Positions 1 to 10,470 of a stretch of 64,000 nucleotides of DNA are shown one piece after another. The DNA is from Timema cristinae (taxonomy: Eukaryota; Arthropoda; Insecta; Phasmatodea; Timematidae), in contig JBCFYV010011135.1 of the NCBI GenBank assembly GCA_039000515.1, positions 26,925,161-26,989,160 of the forward strand, given 5' to 3'. The position numbers and the translations under genes were made by a program. The notes under the pieces were generated by a model, which searched no databases, was not told the DNA's origin, and was given only the letters and a program-made list of their open reading frames with translations. Numbering within the stretch: position 1 is the stretch's first letter; every line of letters begins with the position of its first letter.

Positions 1-490
1 ATTTAAGTTTCCCTTTTTAAACAGTGATGAATTAACGGCCGGAGGACTGGGTGTTGTGTTTGTTCTAGATTTAATTTGGTTTATAAGTCGTATTCTGATG
101 TAATCGGTCGGTTCAGAAAGCGAACGTTAAATATCTCAACTAAATGGAAAATGACAGATTTATACGTCATCGGCATGATTGAACCGCCTTGAGCCATTAT
201 AACATATGACATCATACCACTTTAGTTAAGACCTATTAAACCTGAGATAAGTAATTAGAAACAAACCCCTAAGGCAGACCTACTACACAGTTTAGAACTG
301 TATTCTGTTTCCGGCGGTAATTTAGCGATTGCGTGCGTTAACCGTGGTTTTGTTTTACAACTAAGATACTACAAAATATGGCTTCAGGGCTGAACGTAAG
401 GTCCCATTTCACGACCAATTAACCGGGGTATTAGTTACAAAATAACGTTATAATGATAAAACGTATTCAAGTGACGTTTTATGCATTCTT
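1..490. other. Left flank of transposon, no gene seen
   Basis: AT-rich sequence without a supported coding region. Apart from a short SINE-C-like tail fragment (listed separately) I recognise nothing here. Confidence 0.5.
88..146 (+). repeat. SINE-C 3' tail fragment
   Basis: The stretch TTCTGATGTAATCGGTCGG followed by CGTTAAATATCTCAA resembles the 3' part of the SINE-C copies at 22.6-23.0 kb and 56.8-57.2 kb (TTCTGATATAAATCAG, then GTGCACGTTAAATATCTCAA). The head and body are missing, so this is an old truncated copy. Confidence 0.5.
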
Positions 491-525
491 AATTGGATGG
501 AGTTATGCAATAGTAGACCAAGCGC
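491..525 (+). repeat. Left terminal inverted repeat
   Basis: Matches the reverse complement of 4196-4230. Both share AATTGGA, then GAGTTATGCAATAG, then AGACCAAG and GCCA, with about four mismatches. Contains one copy of the subterminal 15-mer. Confidence 0.8.
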
Positions 526-747
526 CAGTTGACTTGAATTGATAAATGAAAGGTTTTACAAAACACTAATTTAAAAGTACTTATGACACTGCTACCAATC
601 ATTAATGGTATTAATTTGAAAGAATAATATAGAAAATTAATTGTTTTAGTGTGTTTTTGCTTTATATATGGATTTAAATAACACTTTTTAAATTAAATGG
701 TGCTTAGCTTATATTTGCTTTATTATATTAACACAATTCAACGTTAC

Positions 748-762
748 GCAATAGTAGACCAA
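748..762 (+). promoter_or_regulatory. Subterminal 15-mer, candidate transposase binding site
   Basis: GCAATAGTAGACCAA is identical to the copy inside the left terminal repeat 241 bases upstream and in the same orientation. A partial inverted copy (GGTCTCTGAATGC) follows at about 779-791. Repeated subterminal motifs are usual binding sites for transposases; binding here is inferred. Confidence 0.5.
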
Positions 763-1100
763 CAACCATTTGGCATTTGGTCTCTGAATGCATAATACAA
801 AAAGTAATGTATGGTACATAGTTTTAGATAAACAAAATCATACAGTGTAATTATTTATACATATAGACTATTATAATCTTTATTTTATTAATAAACAAAA
901 ACTTAAGTTCAATGTTTATATTTTAACAATAAACTAGAAAATAGTTTTAGTATTTATCTCGAGAAAAATTTATTGAATCTTTTACATGTAAAATATTATC
1001 TTTGTTTTATGTTTGTCACTGATATTAAAATAGTTTGGCAGCTACAAATACTTTTTATGACATGTTATTATACATAAAATATTTCACTCTTTATATACAT

Positions 1101-1106
1101 TTTATT
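1101..1106 (-). terminator. Poly(A) signal of transposase gene
   Basis: AATAAA on the minus strand, 14 bases beyond the TAG stop codon of the main transposase frame. Position and hexamer fit a compact transposon 3' end. Confidence 0.5.
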
Positions 1107-1119
1107 TCCAACAAACAAG

Positions 1120-3204
1120 CTAATAATTTTCATCAATTTCAAAATCTGGTTCTCCACTGAATCCATCAATGTCATCAGTAATATCGGGGCTACCAATTAG
1201 TTTCTTGTAAAAATATTTGCAATCATTCGGGATCAAATGCAGAAGTGACTTCAGGTCATTTAATTTTGGGGTACTTATCGGCTTTCCTTCTGGCCAAAGG
1301 GGTTTTAGAAGTACATTGAACATTCTTCGTTGTTTCGCTGGTCGTCCCTGTTGTTTTGAAATATCCACTTCAGTTGATATTTCTTGGTTGAGGTCAGTTT
1401 TCAAAAAAATAGAAAATGGTTTAGCTTTTTTAAGTTGAATCTCTCGACAGTGAAGCCAATTAATTTTGTCACCATTAATGTCTTTCTTTCTATTTGTAAT
1501 TGACTTCTCTAAATCTTCAGAACTAAAAAAATCTTCTTTTGTCATTTTTTTAACTATAAAGGGATTTTTTTCCCTGCATTTTTCCATTATAGAAATATAA
1601 TCACTTGGGAGGTAAATTCTTTGCTGGAGCTTAAGAGCACACTCAATATCCCCAAAATCAGAATCATTTGGTAGGAAACTATGGCCTGAGACAAGAAAAC
1701 GTTGTGTTATCACTTGCAGAGACTCATGTTCATCCAAAACGCTCTTTAGAAACAAAACCATTTTTATGTTGCTGTTTTGGCCGCCACAAGAGTCTGACCA
1801 TAGCACTAGTTCTGTATTTGTGTTTCCGATGTTTTCTTTAATGTATTTTCTTAAACATGATCCCACTTCTTGCGCTCCTCTTCCTGCATCCCCTTCAACC
1901 CACACATAGCAAAAACCTTTGTTTTTTGATCCATTGTGAATACCACAGTTATAAAACCATAACTGCCGTTTATAGAACACTATATTAGTTGGTATTCGAG
2001 GCAATGGTAGGGTTTTTTCTAGATCAAAGGTGAGACATTCCAAAGTGTTGTTAGACTCTTTCGCTTTTTTCATATCATCTGACATCATTTTTTGAGCTGC
2101 TTTAGCCAGGTCAATGTGAGTTTTGTGTTGATTTTCAAGTTTATTTTTTTGTTCTTGGGAAGAAGAAGCCTGTATTTGTGAGTGTAGAGAATCACAAAGA
2201 TTGCAAGTATCCTTCTTTAACTTCTTCCGCTTTAAATTAAACTTTGTTAGAAATATCTTTTGGTATGTACTGAAGGAGACAGGATTTATGTATTCACTTG
2301 AGTACATGTTATACATTAGGGGTAAAGTAGTATCAGACGGTAGAAATTCCAGTTTTGTTTGAGAACGAGAGTAGTGGGATACATATCGAGGGTACTTGTT
2401 TATATGATCGATGACTTCTCTAGTTTTACACTCCTCCAATTTATTGTGTCCACCAGCTTTACCTCGGTTATCCTTGACCACGAAATTTGATTTAATTTTT
2501 TTGAGTGCTTTGTCTACTACACAACTAGAAATCCTTAAAGTTTGCAGGAAAAATGTCTTACAAACTATGACTCCACAAATATGATATGTTCTGGTATTCA
2601 TCCTTTTTTCTGATACCTTTGACCGTCTTCTTGTAATACTACGTTGTGAAATCATCACACCTAACATTAACGCCCTTGCTTCATAGCTTCCAATACTCCA
2701 AAACTTTGAGAACTCGTTTTTTCTTTCTTCGATGCTTAATTTTTCGTTACATTTGCAATTACAGTGGTAGTCCCTGAATTCCTTAGGATCTACTTCTGTA
2801 CCTTTGGTATTAATGTATCTGTTATTCGTATTTCTTTTTTTCTTTTTTATTTCCCTAGTCTGACTGGCATGTTTTCTTTTCCGACCTTTTTTTGGCCTAC
2901 CTTCACTTTGCATTATTTCAACGCTTTCACTGGTATTTTTAAAATCTTTAGTATTTCCACCCTGAGAAGATTGATGAGCCACAACTAAATCATTAACGGT
3001 ACTTTCTCCATCACAAAAAATTAAAGAATTAGTCTCTTTCAATTTGCCTGTATCCCTGTTTTCAGCATTCTCCTCAGTAGTCGTTTCAATAATATTAGTC
3101 GTATTTTTAATTAAATTATTTTGATGTGAATAAGAATTGTCAAGTCCCTCAAACTCAGTAATTATGTCCTTGTTCTTGTTCACTCTGATCTGGAGTTGAT
3201 TCAC
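1120..3204 (-). CDS. Transposase-like protein, main frame (694 codons)
   Basis: This is the only long open frame in the window that is not a repeat artefact. Numbering from the first codon of the open frame (a GTG, not a believable start), features in order are: a charged, low-complexity N-terminus; a GRPKKGRKRK AT-hook-like basic stretch near residues 102-111; cysteines at 148, 150 and 152; a helical, basic region near 200-330; a CxxC pair at 334 and 337; then an RNase H-like segment with candidate catalytic acids D394 (LTFDLEK), D471 (WSDSCGGQN) and D519/E521 after a GHS motif at 507-509. A second GRP-containing basic patch lies near 620-627. The pattern is that of a cut-and-paste DDE transposase. 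From memory it resembles arthropod proteins labelled DUF7869 or Sola-like; I could not verify this. An in-frame TGA lies two codons upstream of the GTG, so the true N-terminus must come from the upstream frame through a frameshift or unseen splice. Confidence 0.8.
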   Translation of the reverse strand: MNQLQIRVNKNKDIITEFEGLDNSYSHQNNLIKNTTNIIETTTEENAENRDTGKLKETNSLIFCDGESTVNDLVVAHQSSQGGNTKDFKNTSESVEIMQSEGRPKKGRKRKHASQTREIKKKKRNTNNRYINTKGTEVDPKEFRDYHCNCKCNEKLSIEERKNEFSKFWSIGSYEARALMLGVMISQRSITRRRSKVSEKRMNTRTYHICGVIVCKTFFLQTLRISSCVVDKALKKIKSNFVVKDNRGKAGGHNKLEECKTREVIDHINKYPRYVSHYSRSQTKLEFLPSDTTLPLMYNMYSSEYINPVSFSTYQKIFLTKFNLKRKKLKKDTCNLCDSLHSQIQASSSQEQKNKLENQHKTHIDLAKAAQKMMSDDMKKAKESNNTLECLTFDLEKTLPLPRIPTNIVFYKRQLWFYNCGIHNGSKNKGFCYVWVEGDAGRGAQEVGSCLRKYIKENIGNTNTELVLWSDSCGGQNSNIKMVLFLKSVLDEHESLQVITQRFLVSGHSFLPNDSDFGDIECALKLQQRIYLPSDYISIMEKCREKNPFIVKKMTKEDFFSSEDLEKSITNRKKDINGDKINWLHCREIQLKKAKPFSIFLKTDLNQEISTEVDISKQQGRPAKQRRMFNVLLKPLWPEGKPISTPKLNDLKSLLHLIPNDCKYFYKKLIGSPDITDDIDGFSGEPDFEIDENY

Positions 3205-3424
3205 TAATCATAGTCAAATAAGATTCAAAGTTGTTTTCTTCAACACTGCAAAGTGTAGTTACATTATTCTCAATAATAACTCCATTAAGTGTTTTTATAT
3301 TTTCATTGTAGTTTATCTGCTCAACATCAGGATAGGTGTTGGAATGAGAGCCTGAATTTCCATTATCCAGCTGTACAGCAGCAGTAAATGGTACAGGAAG
3401 CAAAGGAGATAATGAAGTACAGGC
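3155..3424 (-). CDS. Transposase upstream coding segment, first part of exon 2
   Basis: Begins directly after a good acceptor (TTTTTGTAG) and continues the exon 1 frame in phase 0. It reads through acidic, Asn/Ser-rich sequence to a stop at 3155-3157 and overlaps the main frame by about 50 bases. The shift needed to join them is +1, that is, one base skipped. The simplest reading is a one-base insertion (or two-base deletion) between about 3158 and 3207 in this copy. An unrecognised short intron or a programmed frameshift is possible but less likely. Confidence 0.6.
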   Translation of the reverse strand, partial: ACTSLSPLLPVPFTAAVQLDNGNSGSHSNTYPDVEQINYNENIKTLNGVIIENNVTTLCSVEENNFESYLTMISESTPDQSEQEQGHNY

Positions 3425-3746
3425 CTACAAAAATAATAATTATATACATTAACACTACTTTACTAACTGCTAGAATAATACTACAAATATACAAATATCC
3501 ACACAACCACAAAATAAATAATGTTAAAAACGACTAAACAAATCCTTAACCAAATTCTTATTAATTTATTTTGTTAATTTTTGTAAGATTAACTTATTTT
3601 AATCTCAAAATAACGTGATTTGGAAATCATATTGTTAGATTATAATTAATTTTAATCTAATAGGCTAGAATAAAAAAAAGCTAAGAATCCATGTAATTAA
3701 AATTAATTTAATAATTATAATTTGTAATACTATAATAAAAACTAAC
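3425..3746 (-). other. Transposase intron 1
   Basis: A 322-base AT-rich interval with GTTAGT at the donor and TTTTTGTAG at the acceptor, containing stops in all minus-strand frames. Its removal joins two phase-0 coding segments. Confidence 0.6.
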
Positions 3747-3878
3747 CTCGAAACCATTATCTTGTTCATGGCGATTCTCCAGCAATTTTCCATTGTCAAT
3801 TTCAAAATTATTTTTACCATATTCCACTCCTAGCATACCCAAAATTTTCTTTGTCCTTGAAGATATTACATCACTCAT
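3747..3878 (-). CDS. Transposase exon 1 (44 codons)
   Basis: Starts at ATG (3878-3876), reads MSDVISSRTKKILG..., and ends exactly before a consensus donor (GAG|GTTAGT). It is a whole number of codons and joins exon 2 without a phase change. Splice signals and continuous phase on both sides are the evidence; no domain is recognised in these residues. Confidence 0.6.
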
Positions 3879-4029
3879 TTTTAAGTTAATATCCTCTTAC
3901 TAAACACTCATAACATAAATATTCAAAATAGAATAACAGCTTTCAAGCATGAACACAACCAAAGAAGAATACAAGTCTAAAATACATTATTACATGTTGC
4001 ATGGTCTACCATTGAACACCAGATGTGAC

Positions 4030-4044
4030 TTGGTCTATCATTGC
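4030..4044 (-). promoter_or_regulatory. Subterminal 15-mer, right side
   Basis: TTGGTCTATCATTGC is the reverse complement of GCAATGATAGACCAA, two changes from the left-end motif. A looser copy (GCATGGTCTACCATTG) lies about 30 bases further inside. The mirror-image arrangement to the left end supports a functional terminal array. Confidence 0.5.
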
Positions 4045-4195
4045 AAAATAAGGGAAGCTCGATTGTAGTGCTGGCACTTAGGTTTTTCCTCAATAGATCG
4101 CAGTACGTGCAAATAAATTAAGATTTATATTTTTTTAATGATAGTTTGGACCATTAGTCACAAGATGGTGTTACAATCGTCTAATTTTAAAAATT

Positions 4196-4230
4196 GGCAC
4201 TTGGTCTCCTATTGCATAACTCAGTCCAAT
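4196..4230 (-). repeat. Right terminal inverted repeat
   Basis: Reverse complement of the left end. The outermost bases CAGTCCAATT face the left-end AATTGGATGG. Contains the 15-mer variant TTGGTCTCCTATTGC. Confidence 0.8.
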
Positions 4231-4380
4231 TTATCAACAGCGAGTATCAGTTTAATCTTTTTTTTTATATATATATTTATTGTTTCTGATCTGGTTGTAT
4301 TTTTTTTTTAATATAGTAAAACGGTTTCACCGGCATTATTTAATTGTTTACCAAAGTATAATAAAGAAGACCACATCGAA

Positions 4381-6555
4381 TTACCTACCTTAGTTAAGTG
4401 TTATCTGGGGGGTGAGACGGGCTCTTAAGACGTCTGGTTCTAGCTGTATTGTCTAGCTAAGTTAGGTGTTATCTGGGGGTTGAAACGCGCTCTTAAGACG
4501 TCTGGTTCTAGCTGTATTTCCTACTTAAGTTAGGTGTTATCTGGGGGGTGAGACGGGCTCTTAAGACGTCTGGTTCCAGCTGTATTACCTACCTAAGTTA
4601 GGTGTTATCTGGGTGTGAGACGGGCTCTTAAGACGTCTGGTTCTAGCTGTATTACCTAGCTAAGTTAGGTGTTATCTGTGGGGTGAGACGGGCTATTAAG
4701 ACGTCTGGTTCTAGCTGTATTACCTACCTAAGTTAGGTGTTATCTGTGGGGTGAGACGCGCTCTTAAGACGTCTGGTTCCAGCTGTATTACTTACCTATG
4801 TTAGGTGTTATCTGGGGGTGAGACGCGCTCTTAAGACGTCTGATTCTAGCTATATTACCTACCTATGTTAGGTGTTATCTGGGGGTGAGACGCACTCTTA
4901 AGACGTCTGATTCTAGCTGTATTACCTACCTATGTTAGGTGTTACCTGGGGGTGAGACGGGCTCTTAAGACGTCTGGTTCTAGCTGTATTACCTACCTAA
5001 GTTAGGTGTTATCTGTGGGGTGAGACGGGCTATTAAGACGTCTGGTTCTAGCTGTATTACCTACCTAAGTTAGGTGTTATCTGTGGGGTGAGACGGGCTA
5101 TTAAGACGTCTGGTTCTAGCTGTATTACCTACCTAAGTTAGGTGTTATCTGGGGGTTGAGACGGGCTCTTAAGACGTCTGGTTCTAGCTGTACTACCTAC
5201 CTAAGTTAGGTGTTATCTGGGGTGAGACGGGCTCTTAAGACGTCTGGTTCTAGCTGTATTACCTACCTAAGTTAGGTGTTATCTGTGGGGTGAGACGGGC
5301 TATTAAGACGTCTGGTTCTAGCTGTATTACCTACCTAAGTTAGGTGTTATCTGTGGGGTGAGACGGGCTCTTAAGACGTCTGGTTCTAGCTGTATTACCT
5401 ACCTAAGTTAGGTGTTATCTGGGGGGTTGAGACGGGCTCTTAAGACGTCTGGTTCTAGCTGTACTACCTACCTAAGTTAGGTGTTATCTGGGGGTGAGAC
5501 GGGCTCTTAAGACGTCTGGTTCTAGCTGTATTACCTACCTAAGTTAGGTGTTATCTGTGGGGTGAGACGCGCTCTTAAGACGTCTGGTTCCAGCTGTATT
5601 ACTTACCTATGTTAGGTGTTATCTGGGGGTGAGACGCGCTCTTAAGACGTCTGATTCTAGCTGTATTACCTACCTAAGTTAGGTGTTATCTGGGGGTTGA
5701 GACGGGCTCTTAAGACGTCTAGTTCTAGCTGTATTACCTACCTAAGTTAGTGTTTATCTGGGGGTGAGACGGGCTCTTAAGACGTCTGGTTCTAGCTGTA
5801 TTACCTACCTAAGTTAGGTGTTATCTGTGGGGTGAGACGGGCTATTAAGACGTCTGGTTCTAGCTGTATTACCTACCTAAGTTTGGTGTTATCTGGGGGT
5901 GAGACGCGCTCTTAAGACATCTGGTTCTAGCTGTATTACCTAAGTTAGGTGTTATCTGGGGGGTTGAGACGGGCTCTTAAGACGTCTAGTTCTAGCTGTA
6001 TTACCTACCTAAGTTAGGTGTTATCTGGGGGGTGAGACGGGCTCTTAAGACGTCTGGTTCTAGCTGTATTACCTACCTAAGTTAGGTGTTATCTGGGGGT
6101 GAGACGGGCTCTTAAGACGTCTGGTTCTAGCTGTATTACCTACCTAAGTCAGGTGTTATCTGGGGGTGAGACGGGCTCTTAAGACGTCTGGTTCTAGCTG
6201 TATTACCTACCTAAGTTAGGTGTTATCTGGGGTGAGACGGGCTCTTAAGACGTCTGGATCTAGCTGTATTACCTACCTAAGTTAGGTGTTATCTGGGTGT
6301 GAGACGGGCTCTTAAGACGTCTGGTTCTAGCTGTATTACCTACCTAAGTTAGGTGTTATCTGGGGGTGAGACGGGCTCTTAAGACGTCTGGATCTAGCTG
6401 TATTACCTACCTAAGTTAGGTGTTATCTGGGTGTGAGACGGGCTCTTAAGACGTCTGGTTCTAGCTGTATTACCTACCTAAGTCAGGTGTTATCTGGGGG
6501 GTGAGACGGGCTCTTAAGACGTCTGGTTCTAGCTGTACTACCTATGTAAGTTAGG
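4381..6555 (+). repeat. Minisatellite A array, about 67 bp x about 32
   Basis: Tandem units reading TTAGGTGTTATCTGGGG, GTGAGACGGGCTCTTAAG, ACGTCTGGTTCTAGCTG, TATTACCTACCTAAG. Variants differ in the G-run length, GGGCTC versus GGGCTA, and GTCTGG versus GTCTGA. Each unit junction contains ACCTAAGTTAGGT, a perfect 6-bp inverted repeat around one base, and AGACGTCT is also palindromic. A second array of the same unit lies at 61.1-61.8 kb. Confidence 0.95.
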
Positions 6556-7116
6556 CTTTCATCTCCAACCTATCCACTAATTCCGTCCAAGCATCCTCTT
6601 GATTATCCTTAATTTCACAGTAGGGAACATCAAAGTTCCATAAAAACAAGCCGGTCTCTGAAGGCATATATTAGTTTTAAAACGCTTTCATTTGACCATT
6701 CCAATACAAAAAGATAGTTAGAAAATTAATAATTCAGTAATTTAAAAAAAACTTTACTACACCATAAGCATCTCAACCATATAATAATCACCGCTCATAC
6801 TAAACTATGAAGAAATTTTTTTTTGTTTGATGTCACTCCTCCCCCCATCCCCCCCCGAGTGACATATGTATAAATAAGAAAGTTTTAAGTGTAAAGCGTG
6901 ACTTGACAATGGTCAACCTTCACGAGTTTATTGCTTTTGTAAAAGAAAGGTAAAAATAGATATCTGGATTAATATTATGTTTTAATAATAATGACTTTGT
7001 ATTTGAAAACGCGAGGAAAAAAGTGTTGATTTTTTATTTATTTTTTGTAATTTTCAAAGCAAAACTTTATTTTTGTTAAAATAAATAAAATCGCTCTCCA
7101 TTAGAGTTTTTTTTTT
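6556..7116. other. AT-rich spacer, nothing recognised
   Basis: Sequence between minisatellite A and a hairpin MITE. Contains poly-C and poly-T runs but no supported gene or repeat. Confidence 0.4.
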
Positions 7117-7262
7117 CACATGGTGATATCAACAGTTGTTGAATATCTGTCATGAAAATAGCAACATTATATGAGAAACTATTAAAATTAAGAGAAAATG
7201 TTGTCATTAAATTTCAGGACACACTCAGCAATATATTCAACAACTGTTGATATCACCATGTG
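7117..7262. mobile_element. Hairpin MITE-like element (repeat D), 146 bp
   Basis: Begins CACATGGTGATATCAACAG and ends with its reverse complement. The arms match for about 30 bases (through GTTGTTGAATAT), with an AT-rich centre. Half-copies with the same arm occur at 25.2, 31.7, 40.0 and 40.85 kb. Confidence 0.7.
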
Positions 7263-7375
7263 AAGAAAATTATACTCTCGTTTCTACTGGAGAAATATTT
7301 GATTTATTTTTACAAAAAAAAAAAATTCTATAAAATCTGCAAAAATAATTACCTTTTCTCGCGTCCCCTACAATC
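7263..7375 (+). repeat. Repeat D flanking segment
   Basis: GAAGAAAATTATACTC, TTTCTACTGGAGAAATATTTGATTTA and CTATAAAATCTGCAAAA recur next to the other copies of the arm, so the dispersed repeat is longer than the hairpin. Confidence 0.55.
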
Positions 7376-7580
7376 CTACCATAAGTTATGTTTAATTTAT
7401 TTTTCATTTTAAAACACTCAAACTTGAGATTTTATCAATCAAACCATGTAATCATATGTACTTAAGTTAATTTAAGTACCTACATGTTAAAAGAGAAAAA
7501 TATTATTTTATAATTAGCCAGGTTCATTATAAAATGACGACGCTTTGCAATAAGCTGAATTTTACAATTCTTCTACGGAT

Positions 7581-7855
7581 TTTTTTTTAGCACCACGTCT
7601 TACTACCCGTTCGGGATATACTTATTTACTAATTAAGCTAATGATTTTAGGGATAATAAATGTTATATTTATATAAAGTATACCCACATTTTCGTAGAGA
7701 GAGAGAGAGAGAGAGAGAGTTGAAAACCGTTTAGAAAAAGCCCACCTTCAGTACACCCGACCGAGATTCGAACCTCGATCTCCCCTTCATCGGCAGTCTA
7801 ATCCACTACGAGAGAAGCGCGTTCGACCTCACGGCCATCGAAAGCGGATCACTTC
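7581..7855 (-). mobile_element. SINE-B copy
   Basis: Minus-strand SINE-B: tail complement AGCACCACGTCTTACTACC at the left, GAGATTCGAACCTCGATC (B-box complement) and the head complement ending CGGCCATCGAAAGCGG. Contains an internal GA dinucleotide run. Full-length but mutated. Confidence 0.75.
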
Positions 7856-8610
7856 TAAGACGACATTTACATGGACGAATTGCCCTCTAGACATGAATAA
7901 GGGTGTCTCTGACCACTGAGCTAAGGGTTACCCGGTAACTCAAATTGGCCCCAAGACGTTAGTGCACCCTTGTTACCAAACAAGAAGGGAGTAAGGGTGA
8001 AGGGAGGGTGGGGGAGAAATGGAAGCTTCATCTCAGAACGAGGGAAGTAATCTCTCGGTAGTTTAAATGCAAATTAGGCGCTGGATGGGCAGGAGAAAGG
8101 GTGGGGGAAGGCTGTCACACCTTAAAAAAAGGGGGGGGGGGGAGGAAAGAGGAACTAGTTAGATGTTCCTTCAGTTGGACCACTCTCCTCTAACCCCACC
8201 CCCCGCTCTCTCCACAAACTCCCCGCGGTATCTTGTTCTCCCACGCCAAAATGAAGAAATGTAAATCACTTCGAACGGAAGTAAAAGTGTCTATCAGGGT
8301 TGCCAATATTTTTCATAATAATAAAAAAAAAAATCCTTGTGTGTATGTTTTTACAATCCAGGTTTCTCAAAAAAGAATAATCTCTCCCTTTTTTTTTTTT
8401 AATTTGTAATAAAAATTCTCAATATTAAATAAGCTTGAACCAAGCTTCAATATTTCGAATTCAAATAATGTCAGGTAGAGATTTCGTCCGTTTGAAAGAT
8501 TCGTTTTGTCTTCGAAATTTCAAATCCAGATCACTAAGAGTATATAAAATTCAATTCAAAATTTGAATTTCAAAAGTCAAACATTTGAATTCATTAACTT
8601 TTTGGAACCC
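7856..8610. other. Spacer with poly-G/C runs, nothing recognised
   Basis: No supported gene. Contains GGGTGGGGGAG-type runs and AT-rich sequence. Confidence 0.35.
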
Positions 8611-8834
8611 ACTACGGTGGCCGTTTGGTCTAAGGCGCTACTCTCGAAGTAGACTAGACTGCTGATGACAGGGAGGTCAACGATCGAATCTCGGTCGGGT
8701 GTACTGAGAGTGGTTTTTATAAAATAGTTTACCACTTTTCCTCCACGCAAATGCAGGGTCACTTCATATATATATATATATAAAAACCTCCTATTCCCCA
8801 AAATCACTATCGTAATTAGTACATAAGCAGTTCC
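8611..8834 (+). mobile_element. SINE-B copy, 3'-truncated
   Basis: Head GGTGGCCGTTTGGTCTAAGG with B-box-like GATCGAATCTCGGTC, then the SINE-B body to TAATTAGTACATAAGC. The shared tail is missing. An AT dinucleotide run interrupts the body. Confidence 0.7.
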
Positions 8835-9132
8835 GAAAAAAAAAATATATATACTATAGGACTTTAAATGTGCTAAGATTTTTTAAATTTAATTCCAAAA
8901 ATAATTAGTGCCTTAAATATTTTAATATTTTGTTAATTTTCTGTCTTCCAAGAATTCTTTATGGCGCCCACCAGTGCACAAATAACTAGAATTATATAAG
9001 AAGTAATATGCTATATGAAAATATGGGTCAACCTAAAATAGAGGTCAAAGGCATTAATGTGTCTAAGCGAACAAAAATTTTACATTTTAACTTTCATACA
9101 TTTGAAATATGAAAAAATAAATCTGTTAATTC
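8835..9132. other. AT-rich spacer before satellite B
   Basis: No gene or repeat recognised. Confidence 0.35.
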
Positions 9133-10470
9133 ATACAGCAAAGAGAGGGTCACAACAGAACATTCTAAATAATTGAGGATTGTTTTAGTGGTTTCGAAAC
9201 TTCAGAACTGACATTACCATAAGAAATACAGCAGTGTGAGGGTCACAACAGAACATTCTAAGATAATTGAGGATTGTTTTAGTGGTTTCGAAGCTTCAGA
9301 ACTGACATTACCATAAGAAATACAGCTGTGTGAGGGTCACAACAGAACATTCTAAGATAATTGAGGATTGTTTTAGTGGTTTCGAAACTTCAGAACTGAC
9401 ATTACCATAAGAAATACAGCAGTGTGAGGGTCACAACAGAACATTCTAAGATAATTGAGGATTGTTTTAGTGGTTTCGAAGCTTCAGAACTGACATTACC
9501 ATAAGAAATACAGCAGTGTGAGGGTCACAACAGAACATTATAAGATAGTTGAGGATTTTTTTAGTGGTTTCGAAGTTTCAGAACTGACATTACCATAAGA
9601 AATACAGCAGTGTGAGGGTCACAACAGAACATTCTAAGATAATTGAGGATTGTTTTAGTGGTTTCGAAGCTTCAGAACTGACATTACCATAAGAAATACA
9701 GCAGTGTGAGGGTCACAACAGAACATTCTAAGATAATTGAGGATTGTTTTAGTGGTTTCGAAGCTTCAGAACTGACATTACCATAAGAAATACAGCAGTG
9801 TGAGGGTCACAACAGAACATTCTAAGATAATTGAGGATTGTTTTAGTGGTTTCGAAGCTTCAGAACTGACATTACCATAAGAAATACAGCAGTGTGAGGG
9901 TCACAACAGAACATTCTAAGATAATTGAGGATTGTTTTAGTGGTTTCGAAGCTTCAGAACTGACATTACCATAAGAAATACAGCAGTGTGAGGGTCACAA
10001 CAGAACATTCTAAGATAATTGAGGATTGTTTTAGTGGTTTCGAAGCTTCAGAACTGACATTACCATAAGAAATACAGCAGTGTGAGGGTCACAACAGAAC
10101 ATTCTAAGATAATTGAGGATTGTTTTAGTGGTTTCGAAGCTTCAGAACTGACATTACCATAAGAAATACAGCAGTGTGAGGGTCACAACAGAATATTCTA
10201 AGATATTTGAGGATTGTTTTAGTGGTTTTGAAGCTTCAGAACTGACATTACCATAGGAAATACAGCAGTGTGAGGGTCACAACAGAACATTCTAAGATAG
10301 TTGAGGATTTTTTTAGTGGTTTCGAAGTTTCAGAACTGACATTACCATAAGAAATACAGCAGTGTGAGGGTCACAACCGAATATTCTAAGATATTTGAGG
10401 ATTGTTTTAGTGGTTTTGAAGCTTCAGAACTGACATTACCGTAAGAAATACAGCATTGTGAGGGTCACAG
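9133..10470 (+). repeat. Satellite B array, 94 bp x about 14
   Basis: Units read TACAGCAGTGTGAGGGTCAC, AACAGAACATTCTAAGATAA, TTGAGGATTGTTTTAGTGGT, TTCGAAGCTTCAGAACTGAC, ATTACCATAAGAAA. The central copies are nearly identical and the edge copies more diverged, as expected from unequal exchange. A split inverted monomer lies at 53.3-54.5 kb. Confidence 0.95.

Larger units (their letters stand above)
491..4230 (-). mobile_element. DDE-type DNA transposon, nearly complete, possibly Sola-like
   Basis: An element of about 3.7 kb bounded by inverted repeats. The left end reads AATTGGATGGAGTTATGC..., and the right end read on the minus strand is AATTGGACTGAGTTATGC.... The repeats match over about 35 bases with few differences. 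The left end is preceded by TT, so a TTAA overlaps the boundary; the equivalent on the right is TTTA. A TTAA target site is therefore possible but not clean. A 15-base motif (GCAATAGTAGACCAA and variants) recurs inside both ends. The interior holds one minus-strand gene of at least two exons encoding a transposase-like protein with candidate D, D and E catalytic residues. The Sola-like or DUF7869 assignment is recalled family resemblance, not a search result. The coding frame seems broken once, so this copy is probably no longer autonomous. Confidence 0.75.

Noticed and set aside
4381..6555. TTAGG words suggesting insect telomere repeats
   Set aside because: TTAGG occurs once per 67-bp unit as part of a longer sequence, not as a tandem pentamer.
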